From: CAVRXQ01 sp963831155
Lineage (GTDB): Bacteria; Actinomycetota; Acidimicrobiia; Acidimicrobiales; Bog-793
Assembly: GCA_963831155.1 (NCBI GenBank)
Contig: CAWHOY010000006.1
Location: 496,001-560,000, forward strand
Length of the DNA: 64,000 nucleotides
Direction: 5' to 3'
Part shown: in pieces, positions 9,058 through 16,974 of the stretch
Layout: each line of letters starts with the position of its first letter
Numbering within the stretch: the stretch's first letter is position 1
The notes under the pieces: generated by a model
The model's input: only the letters and a program-made list of their open reading frames with translations
What the model was told of the DNA's origin: nothing
The model's database searches: none
Translations under genes and position numbers: made by a program

Positions 9058-9595
9058 CGTCGCACTGGTACGCGGAGAGCGGCCAGTCCTTGTTGTGGAA
9101 CCCGTAGTGGATCGGCCGGCCGCGCCGTTGGAGCCACCTCGTCGTCGCCATCGGCAGGGTCACCCGGGCGAGGTGGAGCCGGGTGCTTTCGGGGAAGTGC
9201 TCGAGCAGTTCGATCGTGCCGCCGTCGGCGACACGAAAGACAGACGGCGGCTCTCCTTCTTCCTGCCACGGCGCCGATCGCTGGCCGACGGAGGCCCGCG
9301 GCTCGACTACCCAGAAGTCGTCTTCGATCTCGGTCGAGAAGTGGACGAAAAGGCGCGTCCCGTTCAGGGACTCGGCGTCGACTTCGGCCGGGATCGTCGC
9401 CGACGTATTGATCACGACGAGATCGCCCGCCGATAAGAAGTCAGGGAGGTCGCGAAAGCGGCCGTGCACGATCGCTCCGGTGGCGCGGAACGTCGCCATC
9501 ATCCGCACCGCATCGCGCGACAGCCCGCGCGCCTCGGGTGGATCGAGCGCCTCGAGTTGTTGGGGGAGCGCGAAGGAAAGACGCGTCGGCGTCAT
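8942..9595 (-). CDS. queA: QueA, N-terminal fragment (broken gene)
   Basis: Starts at ATG 9595, overlapping the SDR stop by four bases (ATGA), so the two genes are co-translated. Residues 1-177 match QueA (LPDFLSAGDLVVINTSATIP, RWLQRRGRPIHYGF, WPLSAYQ). After Gln177 the frame is lost. Seven bases (9064-9058) separate YQ from the in-frame MPSAG block, whereas relatives have about a dozen residues there (TVFAxxPGSAE). This therefore looks like an out-of-frame deletion of roughly 29 bases rather than a single-base slip. The enzyme is probably inactive unless the assembly is wrong. Confidence 0.75.
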   Translation of the reverse strand: MTPTRLSFALPQQLEALDPPEARGLSRDAVRMMATFRATGAIVHGRFRDLPDFLSAGDLVVINTSATIPAEVDAESLNGTRLFVHFSTEIEDDFWVVEPRASVGQRSAPWQEEGEPPSVFRVADGGTIELLEHFPESTRLHLARVTLPMATTRWLQRRGRPIHYGFHNKDWPLSAYQCDDAERRAAAHTRDDHPSGREGGRHFAGRAAYRRRVARRR

Positions 9596-10281
9596 CCTGA
9601 GGCTCCGAGGAAGTCGGCAGCCCGGTATCGACCGCTCGGCGGGCGCGCTTCTAAGAGGCGTAGCAGGGCCGGTGCAACCTCTTCGGGCAGCGGCCTGTCA
9701 GAGATGTCCTCGCCCGGGAACGCCGCCTGGTGCATCGCCGTGCGGAGGTCGCCCGGATCGAACGCGTAGATCCTCACCTTTTTTTCCTCTTCGCCGAGCA
9801 CCTTTGAGAGTTGTTCGAGGGCGGCTTTGGTCGCGCCGTATCCGCCCCAGCCCTCGTATGCCTCGACTGCCGCATCCGACGTGACGTTGACGACCACGCC
9901 GCCGGAGGCTTCCAGCAGCGGCAGCGCCAGCTTGATCAGGGAGAGGGGGGCTTCGACGTTGGTGCGAAACGCATCCGACAGTGCCCCGACGTCGAGGTCG
10001 CGCAGCCTTGGCAGCGGGCTCGGTCCGAGTGTGCCGGCGTTGTTTACGAGGAGGTCGATACCGCCGACGCGCCTCGCTGCACCGATGAGGAGACGGCGGT
10101 GCGCGGCGTCGGTGACGTCGCCAGGGACCAGGTGTGCGGAACGCCCGAGCGGGGCCGTCGCCGAGACGAGTTCGTCCTCGTGGCGGGCGTCGACGACCAC
10201 CTGCCAACCGCCCCCGACGAGGGCGCACGACACCGCGAGGCCGAACCCTTTGGAAGCACCGGTGACGATCGCAGCGGCCAT
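9592..10281 (-). CDS. short-chain dehydrogenase/reductase
   Basis: 229-residue classical SDR. The NAD(P)-binding motif GASKGFG is at about residues 8-14, NNAG at about 80, and the catalytic Ser is near NVTSDA. The active-site element YGATKAA provides Tyr and Lys (about 148-152). The substrate is unknown. The gene begins exactly where a leftward promoter at 10288-10318 predicts transcription to start, so the message may be leaderless. It overlaps queA by ATGA and is divergent from soxR, which probably regulates it. Confidence 0.85.
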   Translation of the reverse strand: MAAAIVTGASKGFGLAVSCALVGGGWQVVVDARHEDELVSATAPLGRSAHLVPGDVTDAAHRRLLIGAARRVGGIDLLVNNAGTLGPSPLPRLRDLDVGALSDAFRTNVEAPLSLIKLALPLLEASGGVVVNVTSDAAVEAYEGWGGYGATKAALEQLSKVLGEEEKKVRIYAFDPGDLRTAMHQAAFPGEDISDRPLPEEVAPALLRLLEARPPSGRYRAADFLGASG

Positions 10282-10287
10282 AGCGTG

Positions 10288-10318
10288 ACCGTAGCTATTA
10301 AAGTTGACTTTAAGTCAA
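10288..10318 (-). promoter_or_regulatory. SoxR/MerR-type promoter-operator
   Basis: On the minus strand TTGACT (10318-10313) and TACGGT (10293-10288) are separated by 19 bases, the elongated spacer that MerR-family activators require. TTAAAGT-TG-ACTTTAA, a perfect 7+7 dyad at 10298-10313, fills much of the spacer. A second dyad, TTGACTT-T-AAGTCAA, occupies 10304-10318. The -10 ends seven bases before the SDR ATG at 10281. A SoxR gene starts 11 bases to the right. Confidence 0.65.
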
Positions 10319-10328
10319 GGGGTGAAGC

Positions 10329-10790
10329 GTGGCGCAGCTGCTCTCGATCGGCGAGGTCGCCCAGCGCGCCGGCATCGCCGCCTCGGCGCTGCGCTTTTAC
10401 GAGCGCGAGGGCCTGATCGAAGCGGCGCGTTCTGACGGCGGCCAGCGCCGCTACCGACGTGAGGTGCTGCGGCGTGTCGCGTTCATCCGCGCGGCGCAGA
10501 ACGTCGGTCTCAGCCTCGATGAGATCAGAGCGGCGCTCGGGTCGTTGCCGAACTCGCGCACGCCGAACGCCGAGGATTGGAGCCGGCTCTCCGCGTCGTG
10601 GCGACCACGGCTGAACGAGAAGATCGCCGAACTCGAGCGCCTGCGTGATCGCCTCGACTCGTGCATCGGCTGCGGGTGCCTGTCGCTCAGCGAGTGCCGG
10701 CTTTCGAATCCCGACGACGTGGCGGCGAAGCTCGGGCCGGGGCCGCGATGGCTGCTCGGAAACACCCCGGCGTCGAGAACCGCCGGGTGA
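10329..10790 (+). CDS. soxR: redox-sensitive transcriptional activator SoxR
   Basis: 153-residue MerR-family regulator. The helix-turn-helix is SIGEVAQRAGIAASALRFYE, followed by GGQRRYRREVLRR. A dimerisation helix ends in the [2Fe-2S] ligand set C-x2-C-x-C-x5-C, seen as CIGCGCLSLSEC (about residues 112-123). This Cys pattern distinguishes SoxR from other MerR proteins and lets it sense redox-active compounds or superoxide. Start is GTG 10329 with AAGGGG six bases upstream. The adjacent 19-bp-spacer promoter points at the SDR-queA operon as a target. There is no soxS, as usual outside enterobacteria. Confidence 0.92.
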   Translation: MAQLLSIGEVAQRAGIAASALRFYEREGLIEAARSDGGQRRYRREVLRRVAFIRAAQNVGLSLDEIRAALGSLPNSRTPNAEDWSRLSASWRPRLNEKIAELERLRDRLDSCIGCGCLSLSECRLSNPDDVAAKLGPGPRWLLGNTPASRTAG

Positions 10791-10885
10791 AATCAGGGGT
10801 CGTCTGTTTCGAAAAGACAGTTCGGTTGTCGCTCGATCGGGGCGCGCTTTCGCCGATACGTGGTCGCAGCGATGCGCAGCGAGAT

Positions 10886-11896
10886 TCAGCTTCCGTGAAG
10901 CCCTCGGCGGTCGTCGTCCCGGTGTCGGAAATGCAACACCGGGTGGTGCGGGCGCGGCCGATTCTTGATGCGGCGCCGGACATCGACGAGCGCTCCTTGG
11001 AGGCGGTCCCGGCCCGTCATGCCGTTCGTCCATTCGGCGTCGTGCGACAAGTTCACCGCAGTGTCGATCAGCTCGATGTGGGAGAACGCCTGGGGGAAAT
11101 TACCGACAAGGCGCTTCGCCACCGGGTCGTACTCCTCGGACAGAAGCCCGAGATCGTTTCGGAGCGACAACAGCCGATTGAACAGGTCCACCGCATCGTC
11201 ATGCCGCCCCATCAATTCGTAGCAGTCTGCGAGCCAGAACGAGCACGGCAAAAAGGCGCCTTCCCGCGACGAAAGCCCATCGACGCCGACCTGGCTCTCG
11301 CTCGTCGAGTACCGCAGCACGTAGCCGTCCGAAGTCAATTCGCGCTCGATCGCCTCGACGGTGCCGACGACGCGTTCATCAGTCGCCGGGAGGAAGCCGA
11401 CGAGCGGAATCAAAAGGACGCTCGCGTCGAGCTCTTTTGACCCGTAGTACTGGGTGAAGGTCTTGCGTTCGGCGTCGTAGCCCTTTTCGCACACCTCATC
11501 GAATATGTCCTGGCGCAGCGCCTTCCACTTGTCGAGCGGCCCCTCGAATCCGAAGTCCTCGATGTCTTTGATCGCGCGGTCGACCGCCATCCAGGCGAAC
11601 GCTTTTGAATGGGTGAAGTGGCGTCGCGGTCCGCGTACTTCCCAGATCCCGTCGTCCGGTTCGCGCCAACCGGTCTCCAAGAAATCGAGCAATTGGAGTT
11701 CCAAGTCCCAGGCCGGGCCGGCGCGGTCTCCTGTGCGCCGTGACTCGTGCAGGACCGACATCACGTCGCCGTAGACGTCGAGTTGGAACTGGCCGGCGGC
11801 CGCGTTGCCGGTGCGCACCGGCTTCGAGCCCTCGTATCCCGACAGCCAATCGAGCTCGCGCTCGAACAGGTCGCGTTCGCCGCCGACGCCGTACAT
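10886..11896 (-). CDS. GH15 glucoamylase-like enzyme, C-terminal fragment
   Basis: Catalytic-domain half of a glycoside hydrolase family 15 protein: MYGVGGERDLFERELDWLSG, then WEVRGPRRHFTHSKAFAWMA and EGAFLPCSFWLADCYE, which carries a family-conserved acidic residue. ATG 11896 is internal to the (alpha/alpha)6 barrel. Upstream codons 11929-11897 (AVAGDVSKIQI) are also in this frame and similar to the family. GH15 proteins of this type hydrolyse alpha-glucans or trehalose. It is joined to the N-terminal fragment through a frameshift near 11935. Confidence 0.8.
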   Translation of the reverse strand: MYGVGGERDLFERELDWLSGYEGSKPVRTGNAAAGQFQLDVYGDVMSVLHESRRTGDRAGPAWDLELQLLDFLETGWREPDDGIWEVRGPRRHFTHSKAFAWMAVDRAIKDIEDFGFEGPLDKWKALRQDIFDEVCEKGYDAERKTFTQYYGSKELDASVLLIPLVGFLPATDERVVGTVEAIERELTSDGYVLRYSTSESQVGVDGLSSREGAFLPCSFWLADCYELMGRHDDAVDLFNRLLSLRNDLGLLSEEYDPVAKRLVGNFPQAFSHIELIDTAVNLSHDAEWTNGMTGRDRLQGALVDVRRRIKNRPRPHHPVLHFRHRDDDRRGLHGS

Positions 11897-12830
11897 GATC
11901 TGGATTTTCGAGACATCGCCGGCAACGGCGCGCGAAAAGCCAGTCGCGCCAGGCGAGCGCCTCGTCGTGATATCCCGCAGCCAACAGCGAGCTCAACGTC
12001 AAAGTGGCGTCGCGCAGCCAGCAGTAGCGGTAGTCCCAGTTGCGCCCATCGCCGATCGCCTCGGGCAGCGAGGTCGTCGGGGCGGCGACGATCCCTCCAG
12101 TCGGCTGGTAAATCAGCGCCTTCAGCGTGATCGCTGAGCGCAGGACCGCCTCGGCCCAGGCATCGTTGCCCGTCAGCGCGAGCGACGACCAATCGTTCCA
12201 CCATCTCTTTGTCTGACGGGCCGCGTAGGTCGCGTCGGTCGGTCGCGGCGGCGGGAGATGCGAGGGGTGCCACGCCAGCACGAAGGGGACAGAGTGCCCC
12301 TTGCTCACGCTGAACTCGGCGACCGTTGTCATTTCCTTGCCTTCGGTCGCTACTGGCGTCCAAAAAGCCAGCGCGTCGGGGCCAGCGATCGCCGAAAGCA
12401 CCGCGCCGTCGCGCCGGACCCACGGCGTCACACTCCCGGTGTAGAAGCGGAACGCGAGGTCCATCCGCATTTCCACGGTTCCGGAAATGCCCTCGACGAG
12501 CCGCACGACTTCGGGGAACTGATCGCGAATCGGCATGAAGTCGGTGATGCGAACGGTGCCTTTCTTCGTGTCGAACTCCGTCTCTAGCACCAGCGTGTCG
12601 TCGACGTATTTCCGTCGCTGGGCGAGCATCGGTTCTCCCCGGCCGGGCGGCGGACTCTCCTTCGGGGCGATCCGCCAAAAGCCGTTCTCCTCGTCACCGA
12701 CGAGGCGGGCGAAGCACGCCCCGGAGTCAAAGCGCGGCAGGCAGAGCCAGTCGATCGATCCGTCGCGCCCGACGATGGCGGCGGTGTGGGTGTCCCCGAT
12801 CAGCCCGTAGTCCTCGATCCTCAGCGCCAC
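11496..12830 (-). CDS. GH15 glucoamylase-like enzyme, N-terminal fragment (frameshifted)
   Basis: N-terminal half of a GH15 glucoamylase/trehalase-type hydrolase: IEDYGLIGDTHTAAIVGRDG, DWLCLPRFDSGACFARLVG, then GRNWDYRYCWLRDATLTLSS in the catalytic barrel. GTG 12830 has a GGGAGG site six bases upstream and is preferred over ATG 12845. Similarity stops after LAWRDWLF. The next bases are a GCGCGC run (about 11934-11940), and the correct frame resumes as AVAGDVSK. Removing one base or adding one GC unit repairs it. Intact length would be about 640 residues, normal for the family. Confidence 0.8.
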   Translation of the reverse strand: MALRIEDYGLIGDTHTAAIVGRDGSIDWLCLPRFDSGACFARLVGDEENGFWRIAPKESPPPGRGEPMLAQRRKYVDDTLVLETEFDTKKGTVRITDFMPIRDQFPEVVRLVEGISGTVEMRMDLAFRFYTGSVTPWVRRDGAVLSAIAGPDALAFWTPVATEGKEMTTVAEFSVSKGHSVPFVLAWHPSHLPPPRPTDATYAARQTKRWWNDWSSLALTGNDAWAEAVLRSAITLKALIYQPTGGIVAAPTTSLPEAIGDGRNWDYRYCWLRDATLTLSSLLAAGYHDEALAWRDWLFARRCRRCLENPDHVRRRRRTRPVRARARLAVGIRGLEAGAHRQRGRRPVPTRRLRRRDVGPARVTAHRRPRRPGLGLGTPIARFLGDRLARTGRRDLGSTRTATPLHPFKSVRLDGGRPRDQRHRGLRIRGAARQVEGAAPGHIR

Positions 12831-12881
12831 GGCGTCCTCCCGCATCGCTCCGATGATGGCGTCATATCCTCGTCGCTCCGT

Positions 12882-14054
12882 TCAGTCGATGCACTGGCCC
12901 GTACCGACCGCGGTGTCGTATTTCTGCGCTTTGTCGATCCGTGTCTGTACGCCCGGTGACGTGAGCGCATAACCGATGTCGCTCGTCGTCGTCGAGCGCG
13001 AGAAGACGACGCCGAGCACCTCTCCCGAGGGCGAGACGAGCGGGCCGCCGGAGTTGCCTGGCCTGACGATGCCGCGGATCTCGTAGACCTGGCGGATGGT
13101 GAGCGACTCGTCGTAGATGTCGCGCCCCTCGGCGGTGAAGCTCGAGACGACGCCGGCGGGCAGTTCGCGAAGCGGCCCATCTTCGGGGTAGCCGAGGAAC
13201 ACGACCCGCGTTCCGCTCGGGACGTAGCCGTCGTCGACGCTGAGAGCGGGGATGCTGAGATTCTGGGTGCGCAACACGGCGAGGTCGAAATACGGATCGA
13301 AATAGACCGGGACCGCCCGCGACGTGCGACCGTTCGGCGCAAAGACCGTGATCGAGTGCGAGCCGGCGATGACGTGCGCGTTCGTGACGATGAACCCACC
13401 GGCGACCTCGAATCCGGATCCTTCGGTCTCCTCGTCACAGCCGACCGAGATCACCTTCACGGTCGACGCCGCGGCAGCGCCGGTCGCTTCATCGACTTGT
13501 TGCTTCGTCGCGAGGGGAATCTTTCCGGACGGACCGGGAACGAGGCCGACGACGACTTGGGGAAAGCCGCTTTCTGCGAGGTAGGCGTCGATGCGCGCGA
13601 AGGCGTCGGGCACCGGTGGCATCACCTTGTCGATCCCCTGCAGGATCGCCGAGTTCTGGATCTCGTTCGCGAGCAGCGTCGACGGTGCGTTGTAGAACAC
13701 CGAGGCGAAGAGCCACAGCAGGACACCCATGCCGGTGACGGCGAACACCAGGCCGACGACCGCGTCGAGGGGACCGAACCGGACGCGACGGATCGCGCGC
13801 CATAAGCGAACGCCGCCTTGGCGGCCGAGGCCGCCGAGGACCGCAGCGGGAGCGACGAGGAAGACAATCGCAACGGCCGCCTTCGCGGCTGTCCCCGACA
13901 GGTGCGGGTCGACGTTGACGATCAGCACGACGCCCAAGGTGACGCCGGCGAGGACACCGATGATCGTCGCGACCTGTACCGCCGCACCGACGCGCAGTCC
14001 GTGTGCCGCCGCGCCGACGAGGAGGACGATCAGGATCGCGTCGAGGAAATCCAC
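12882..14054 (-). CDS. marP: MarP-like membrane-anchored serine protease
   Basis: 390 residues. The N-terminal CvpA-like membrane domain has four helices (about residues 1-130: DAILIVLLVGAAAHGLRVGA, and FAVTGMGVLLWLFASV). A chymotrypsin-like periplasmic protease domain follows. The catalytic triad is His in TNAHVIAG, Asp in DLAVLR and Ser in GNSGGPL. A Cys just before the domain (SVGCDEE) and the near-terminal Cys (GTGQCID) match the redox-lock disulfide of mycobacterial Rv3671c. In mycobacteria MarP supports acid and oxidative-stress survival by activating a peptidoglycan hydrolase. The gene follows pyrE by 12 bases on the same strand. Confidence 0.88.
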   Translation of the reverse strand: MDFLDAILIVLLVGAAAHGLRVGAAVQVATIIGVLAGVTLGVVLIVNVDPHLSGTAAKAAVAIVFLVAPAAVLGGLGRQGGVRLWRAIRRVRFGPLDAVVGLVFAVTGMGVLLWLFASVFYNAPSTLLANEIQNSAILQGIDKVMPPVPDAFARIDAYLAESGFPQVVVGLVPGPSGKIPLATKQQVDEATGAAAASTVKVISVGCDEETEGSGFEVAGGFIVTNAHVIAGSHSITVFAPNGRTSRAVPVYFDPYFDLAVLRTQNLSIPALSVDDGYVPSGTRVVFLGYPEDGPLRELPAGVVSSFTAEGRDIYDESLTIRQVYEIRGIVRPGNSGGPLVSPSGEVLGVVFSRSTTTSDIGYALTSPGVQTRIDKAQKYDTAVGTGQCID

Positions 14055-14066
14055 CTGCTCCTGGCG

Positions 14067-14690
14067 TCAGTTCGAGGCGCCGGCGACGACGATCGGCTCG
14101 ATGCCGACGTCGCGATACGTAAGAACGCTCGAGTAGCTGACGCCGAGCCTCGAGAACGCGGCGGCGGCTTCGTCGCCCCGGTCGAGCAACGCGCAGGCGT
14201 GGACGACCGTGACGTTGGCGTCGTGGAGGACCTCGTAGGCAGAAAGGATCGAACCGCCGGTCGACGCGGTGTCCTCGATCAGCACGACGCGCGCGGCGGA
14301 GAGGTCTGCACCTTCGATGCGCCGCTTCGATCCGTGAGATTTCTCGGCCTGACGCACCGAGAACCAAGTCGTGGGCCGCAGCAACGCGACGGCGTGCGCG
14401 AAGGGATCCGCGCCCATCGTCATCCCGCCGATCGCGTCGTAGCTGACGCCCAATTCGTCGAGGTGCTCGATGAGGGCGCGGGCGGCGATTGCCAGATCGG
14501 CGCCGTTCGCCACCGCCCGGCGCAAGTCGACGTAGTCGTAGCTCGTCTGGCCCGACGACAGCCGAAAGGGCTCAGCGGACCGGGTGTACGCGCGTCGCCG
14601 CACGAGGTCGAGGAATGCCACCCAGATCGGCGTTCGCGGCTGCTGGCGCTCCGGCGAATCTCCGCGCCAGGTCGGGTCGTCGCGTGCCAT
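14067..14690 (-). CDS. pyrE: orotate phosphoribosyltransferase
   Basis: 207-residue type I phosphoribosyltransferase that makes OMP from orotate and PRPP in pyrimidine synthesis. The PRPP-binding motif is VVLIEDTASTGGS (about residues 135-147), with the usual acidic pair here as Glu-Asp. GGMTMGADPFAHA is the upstream PRPP loop, and SSGQTSYDYVDLRR resembles the PyrE N-terminal strand. Lys/Arg residues of the mobile loop lie in RQAEKSHGSKRRIEG. The gene lies between a response regulator (45 bases upstream) and marP (12 bases downstream), so all three are probably co-transcribed. Confidence 0.82.
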   Translation of the reverse strand: MARDDPTWRGDSPERQQPRTPIWVAFLDLVRRRAYTRSAEPFRLSSGQTSYDYVDLRRAVANGADLAIAARALIEHLDELGVSYDAIGGMTMGADPFAHAVALLRPTTWFSVRQAEKSHGSKRRIEGADLSAARVVLIEDTASTGGSILSAYEVLHDANVTVVHACALLDRGDEAAAAFSRLGVSYSSVLTYRDVGIEPIVVAGASN

Positions 14691-14735
14691 CTGACCCGCG
14701 ATCCTAGGTCGGGGGTCAGGAAACTCCCTGGTCGC

Positions 14736-15494
14736 TCAGAGCCGGTCGTTCAGCCGGTAACCGACGCCGCGGATCGTGACGATGTAGGTCGGGCGGTCGG
14801 GATCGCGCTCGACGCGGGCGCGCAACCTGCCGATGAGCGTGGCGACGATGCGCGGGTCGCCCTCGTACTCGAGTCCCCACACTCGCTCCAACAGTTCGTC
14901 GCGCGTGACGACGCGCCCGGCGTTCGCCAGCAGCTCGCGCAGCACCTGGAACTCGCGCAAGGGAAGCTCGATCTCCGAGCCGCGCACGGTGACTTCGTGA
15001 CGGGCCGGGTCCATGATGATCCCACTCGCGCTGAGCTTTGCCACCGGTGGCGGCAAAGCGTCCGGATTCGCGCTTCCGTCCAGCTGACGCAACTGGGCGC
15101 GGCGCAGCTGGGCGCCGATGCGCGCGACGAGTTCGCGGATGCGCAAAGGCTTTGTCAGGTAGTCATCCGCGCCGACTTCGATGCCGACGACCACGTCCAC
15201 TTCGTCGTCGCGTGAGCTCACGATGATGATCGGAGTTGCAACCCCCCGGTCACGCAGCTGACGGCACAGGTCCACGCCAGACGACCCGGACGGCGTCGCC
15301 TCGAGCAGGATCACGTCCGGGTTGACGGCGTCGTAGGCACCGAATGCCTCGCGCGCGTCTCGGATCGCCGTGACCGCGAGACCCTCGTGCTCCAGCCCGA
15401 CGGTGAGCGCGAGGGTCTGGTTGTCGTCGTCGCCCACGAGCAGGATGCGGGGCCACTCGGTCCGGTCACGCTCGGGCGCGATCGCACTCGTCAC
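14736..15494 (-). CDS. OmpR-family response regulator with Glu at the phospho-acceptor site
   Basis: 252 residues: receiver domain (about 15-130) and winged-helix DNA-binding domain (about 150-250; REFQVLRELLANAGRVVTRD, then RIVATLIGRLRARVE and IRGVGYRL). The acidic pocket (VGDDDN) and conserved Lys (YLTKPL) are present. Where relatives have LLDLMLPGMDG, this protein reads LLEATPSGSSG, placing Glu where Asp is phosphorylated and losing the following conserved residues. No histidine kinase is nearby. It may be constitutively active or regulated without phosphorylation. Start is GTG 15494. It is divergent from a VIT1-like transporter gene. Confidence 0.85.
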   Translation of the reverse strand: MTSAIAPERDRTEWPRILLVGDDDNQTLALTVGLEHEGLAVTAIRDAREAFGAYDAVNPDVILLEATPSGSSGVDLCRQLRDRGVATPIIIVSSRDDEVDVVVGIEVGADDYLTKPLRIRELVARIGAQLRRAQLRQLDGSANPDALPPPVAKLSASGIIMDPARHEVTVRGSEIELPLREFQVLRELLANAGRVVTRDELLERVWGLEYEGDPRIVATLIGRLRARVERDPDRPTYIVTIRGVGYRLNDRL

Positions 15495-15656
15495 ATGCGC
15501 TCTTTTCGGTTGCCTCCGTCGTCACGATCGTTGCCGCGCGCGGTGACAACCGCGTGTTGTTGGGGTGAACAGTTCGTGACGCCGCGGCGAATTTTCGGCG
15601 TCGAGGGCGTGAACCGACCGAGACTTGCCTCCTGATAAGGGCGGTAACGTGAATCG

Positions 15657-16454
15657 ATGGGCCCGACCGCAGCCGCGTCGCGTCGGGTTCGTCGCATCAC
15701 GACCTTCGGTCGCCATTACCGCTGGCGGGTCCAGGCGGCGCCGGAGTATTCGGGCCACCGCGACTCGCACCGCGACGTGCGAGGCGGAGGGCTGCGCGCC
15801 GCGGTCTTCGGGATCAGCGACGGACTCGTTTCAAATGTGTCGCTCGTGCTCGGGACTGCCGGCGCGCACCCGGGCGCCGGCGTCGTGCGGCTGGCGGGGC
15901 TGGCGGGCCTGCTCGGCGGGTCGTTCTCGATGGCCGCTGGCGAATACATCTCGATGCGTTCCCAACGCGAGGTGTTCGAATATGAACTCGGCGTCGAGCG
16001 GGACGAGATCGCGAGGAACCCCGCCGCTGAACGCCGCGAACTCGAAGGGATCTACCGGTCGCGGGGGATCGACGCCAACACGGCGCGCGAGCTCTCGGAG
16101 AAGATGATGGCCGATCCGGCAACGGCCCTCGAGGTGCACGCCCGCGAGGAGCTGGGCATCGACCCCGGTGAGCTCGGTTCGCCGGTCCAGGCTGCGGGGG
16201 CGTCGTTCGTCACGTTCGCGGTCGGCGCCCTCATCCCGCTGATTGCTTTTTTGGGTGGCAGCTCGGGTGGTTCGGCGGTCGAGCTAGCGATCGCGCTCAC
16301 CGGAGCCGCGGCGCTCGTCGTCGGGGCGTCGCTGTCGTTCCTCACGCGGCGCAACATCGTCTACTCGGCATTGCGGCAACTGGTGATCTGCGCGATCGCC
16401 GGTGCGATTACCTATGGGATCGGTTCAGCGATCGGCGTCACGACGGGCTCATGA
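15657..16454 (+). CDS. VIT1/CCC1-family transporter
   Basis: 265-residue membrane protein of the vacuolar iron/manganese transporter family, expected to move Fe2+ or Mn2+ out of the cytoplasm. The family core HRDVRGGGLRAAVFGISDGL begins at about residue 37. The SFSMAAGEYISMRSQ segment is the conserved helix-2 region. A cytoplasmic metal-binding helical domain follows (EYELGVERDEIARNP ... ELSEKMMADP). The last third has three transmembrane helices (FVTFAVGALIPLIAFL and two more). Bacterial members usually lack the ferritin-like extension, as here. It is followed immediately by the phosphatase gene. Confidence 0.85.
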   Translation: MGPTAAASRRVRRITTFGRHYRWRVQAAPEYSGHRDSHRDVRGGGLRAAVFGISDGLVSNVSLVLGTAGAHPGAGVVRLAGLAGLLGGSFSMAAGEYISMRSQREVFEYELGVERDEIARNPAAERRELEGIYRSRGIDANTARELSEKMMADPATALEVHAREELGIDPGELGSPVQAAGASFVTFAVGALIPLIAFLGGSSGGSAVELAIALTGAAALVVGASLSFLTRRNIVYSALRQLVICAIAGAITYGIGSAIGVTTGS

Positions 16455-16455
16455 C

Positions 16456-16971
16456 GTGGTGAAGAAGAAGCGCCCCGAGCAACGTCGTCGCGTCCTCGTC
16501 GTTCGTCACGCGCAGGCGCGATCGCGTTCGGCCTGGAAGCGTGACGATTTTGAGCGTCCGCTTTCCGAACAAGGCCGTCGCCAAGCAATCGGGATCGCCG
16601 AGCGGTTCTTTTCCGAGCCGATCGCGAAGGTGTTGTCGAGTCCCGCTGAGCGCTGCGTCGCGACCGTCGCGCCTTTGGCCGAAAAGCTCGGTTGTGAAGT
16701 CGAACTCGTCGACTACCTCGCGGAAGGCTTCGACGGAATCGAGTCGCTCGAGATGCTCATCGGAGTCGCAGATGGTCTCGACGAGATGGCGACGCTCGTC
16801 GCGTGCTCGCACGGTGACATCTGTTCGGAGATCGTTTCGGGACTCATCGACTCGGGGCTTTTGAACGGCAAGCCGTCGGAGGTGAAAAAGGGCGGCGCGA
16901 TCGAGATGACAATCGCAGACGGAGAGGTCGCGGAAGGGGTGGTGCTAAGCCCGGGCTCGCTCGTCCGCTGA
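16456..16971 (+). CDS. SixA-like phosphohistidine phosphatase
   Basis: About 171 residues of the histidine phosphatase superfamily. The catalytic RHA motif (VLVVRHAQA) is near residue 15, followed by DDFERPLSEQGRRQA. The second arginine is in SSPAERCVATV and the second histidine in VACSHGDI. SixA proteins dephosphorylate phosphohistidine on signalling proteins, though related enzymes act on small phosphates. The frame is open from 16402 inside the upstream gene. GTG 16456 or 16459, one or four bases past that gene's TGA, is the more economical start. It converges on a cyclophilin gene. Confidence 0.8.
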   Translation: MVKKKRPEQRRRVLVVRHAQARSRSAWKRDDFERPLSEQGRRQAIGIAERFFSEPIAKVLSSPAERCVATVAPLAEKLGCEVELVDYLAEGFDGIESLEMLIGVADGLDEMATLVACSHGDICSEIVSGLIDSGLLNGKPSEVKKGGAIEMTIADGEVAEGVVLSPGSLVR

Positions 16972-16974
16972 ATT

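Noticed and set aside
13818..15215. 465-codon plus-strand ORF
   Set aside because: It is antisense to marP, pyrE and the response regulator, all with clear family motifs. The composition is Arg/Asp/His-rich, typical of a GC-rich shadow frame.
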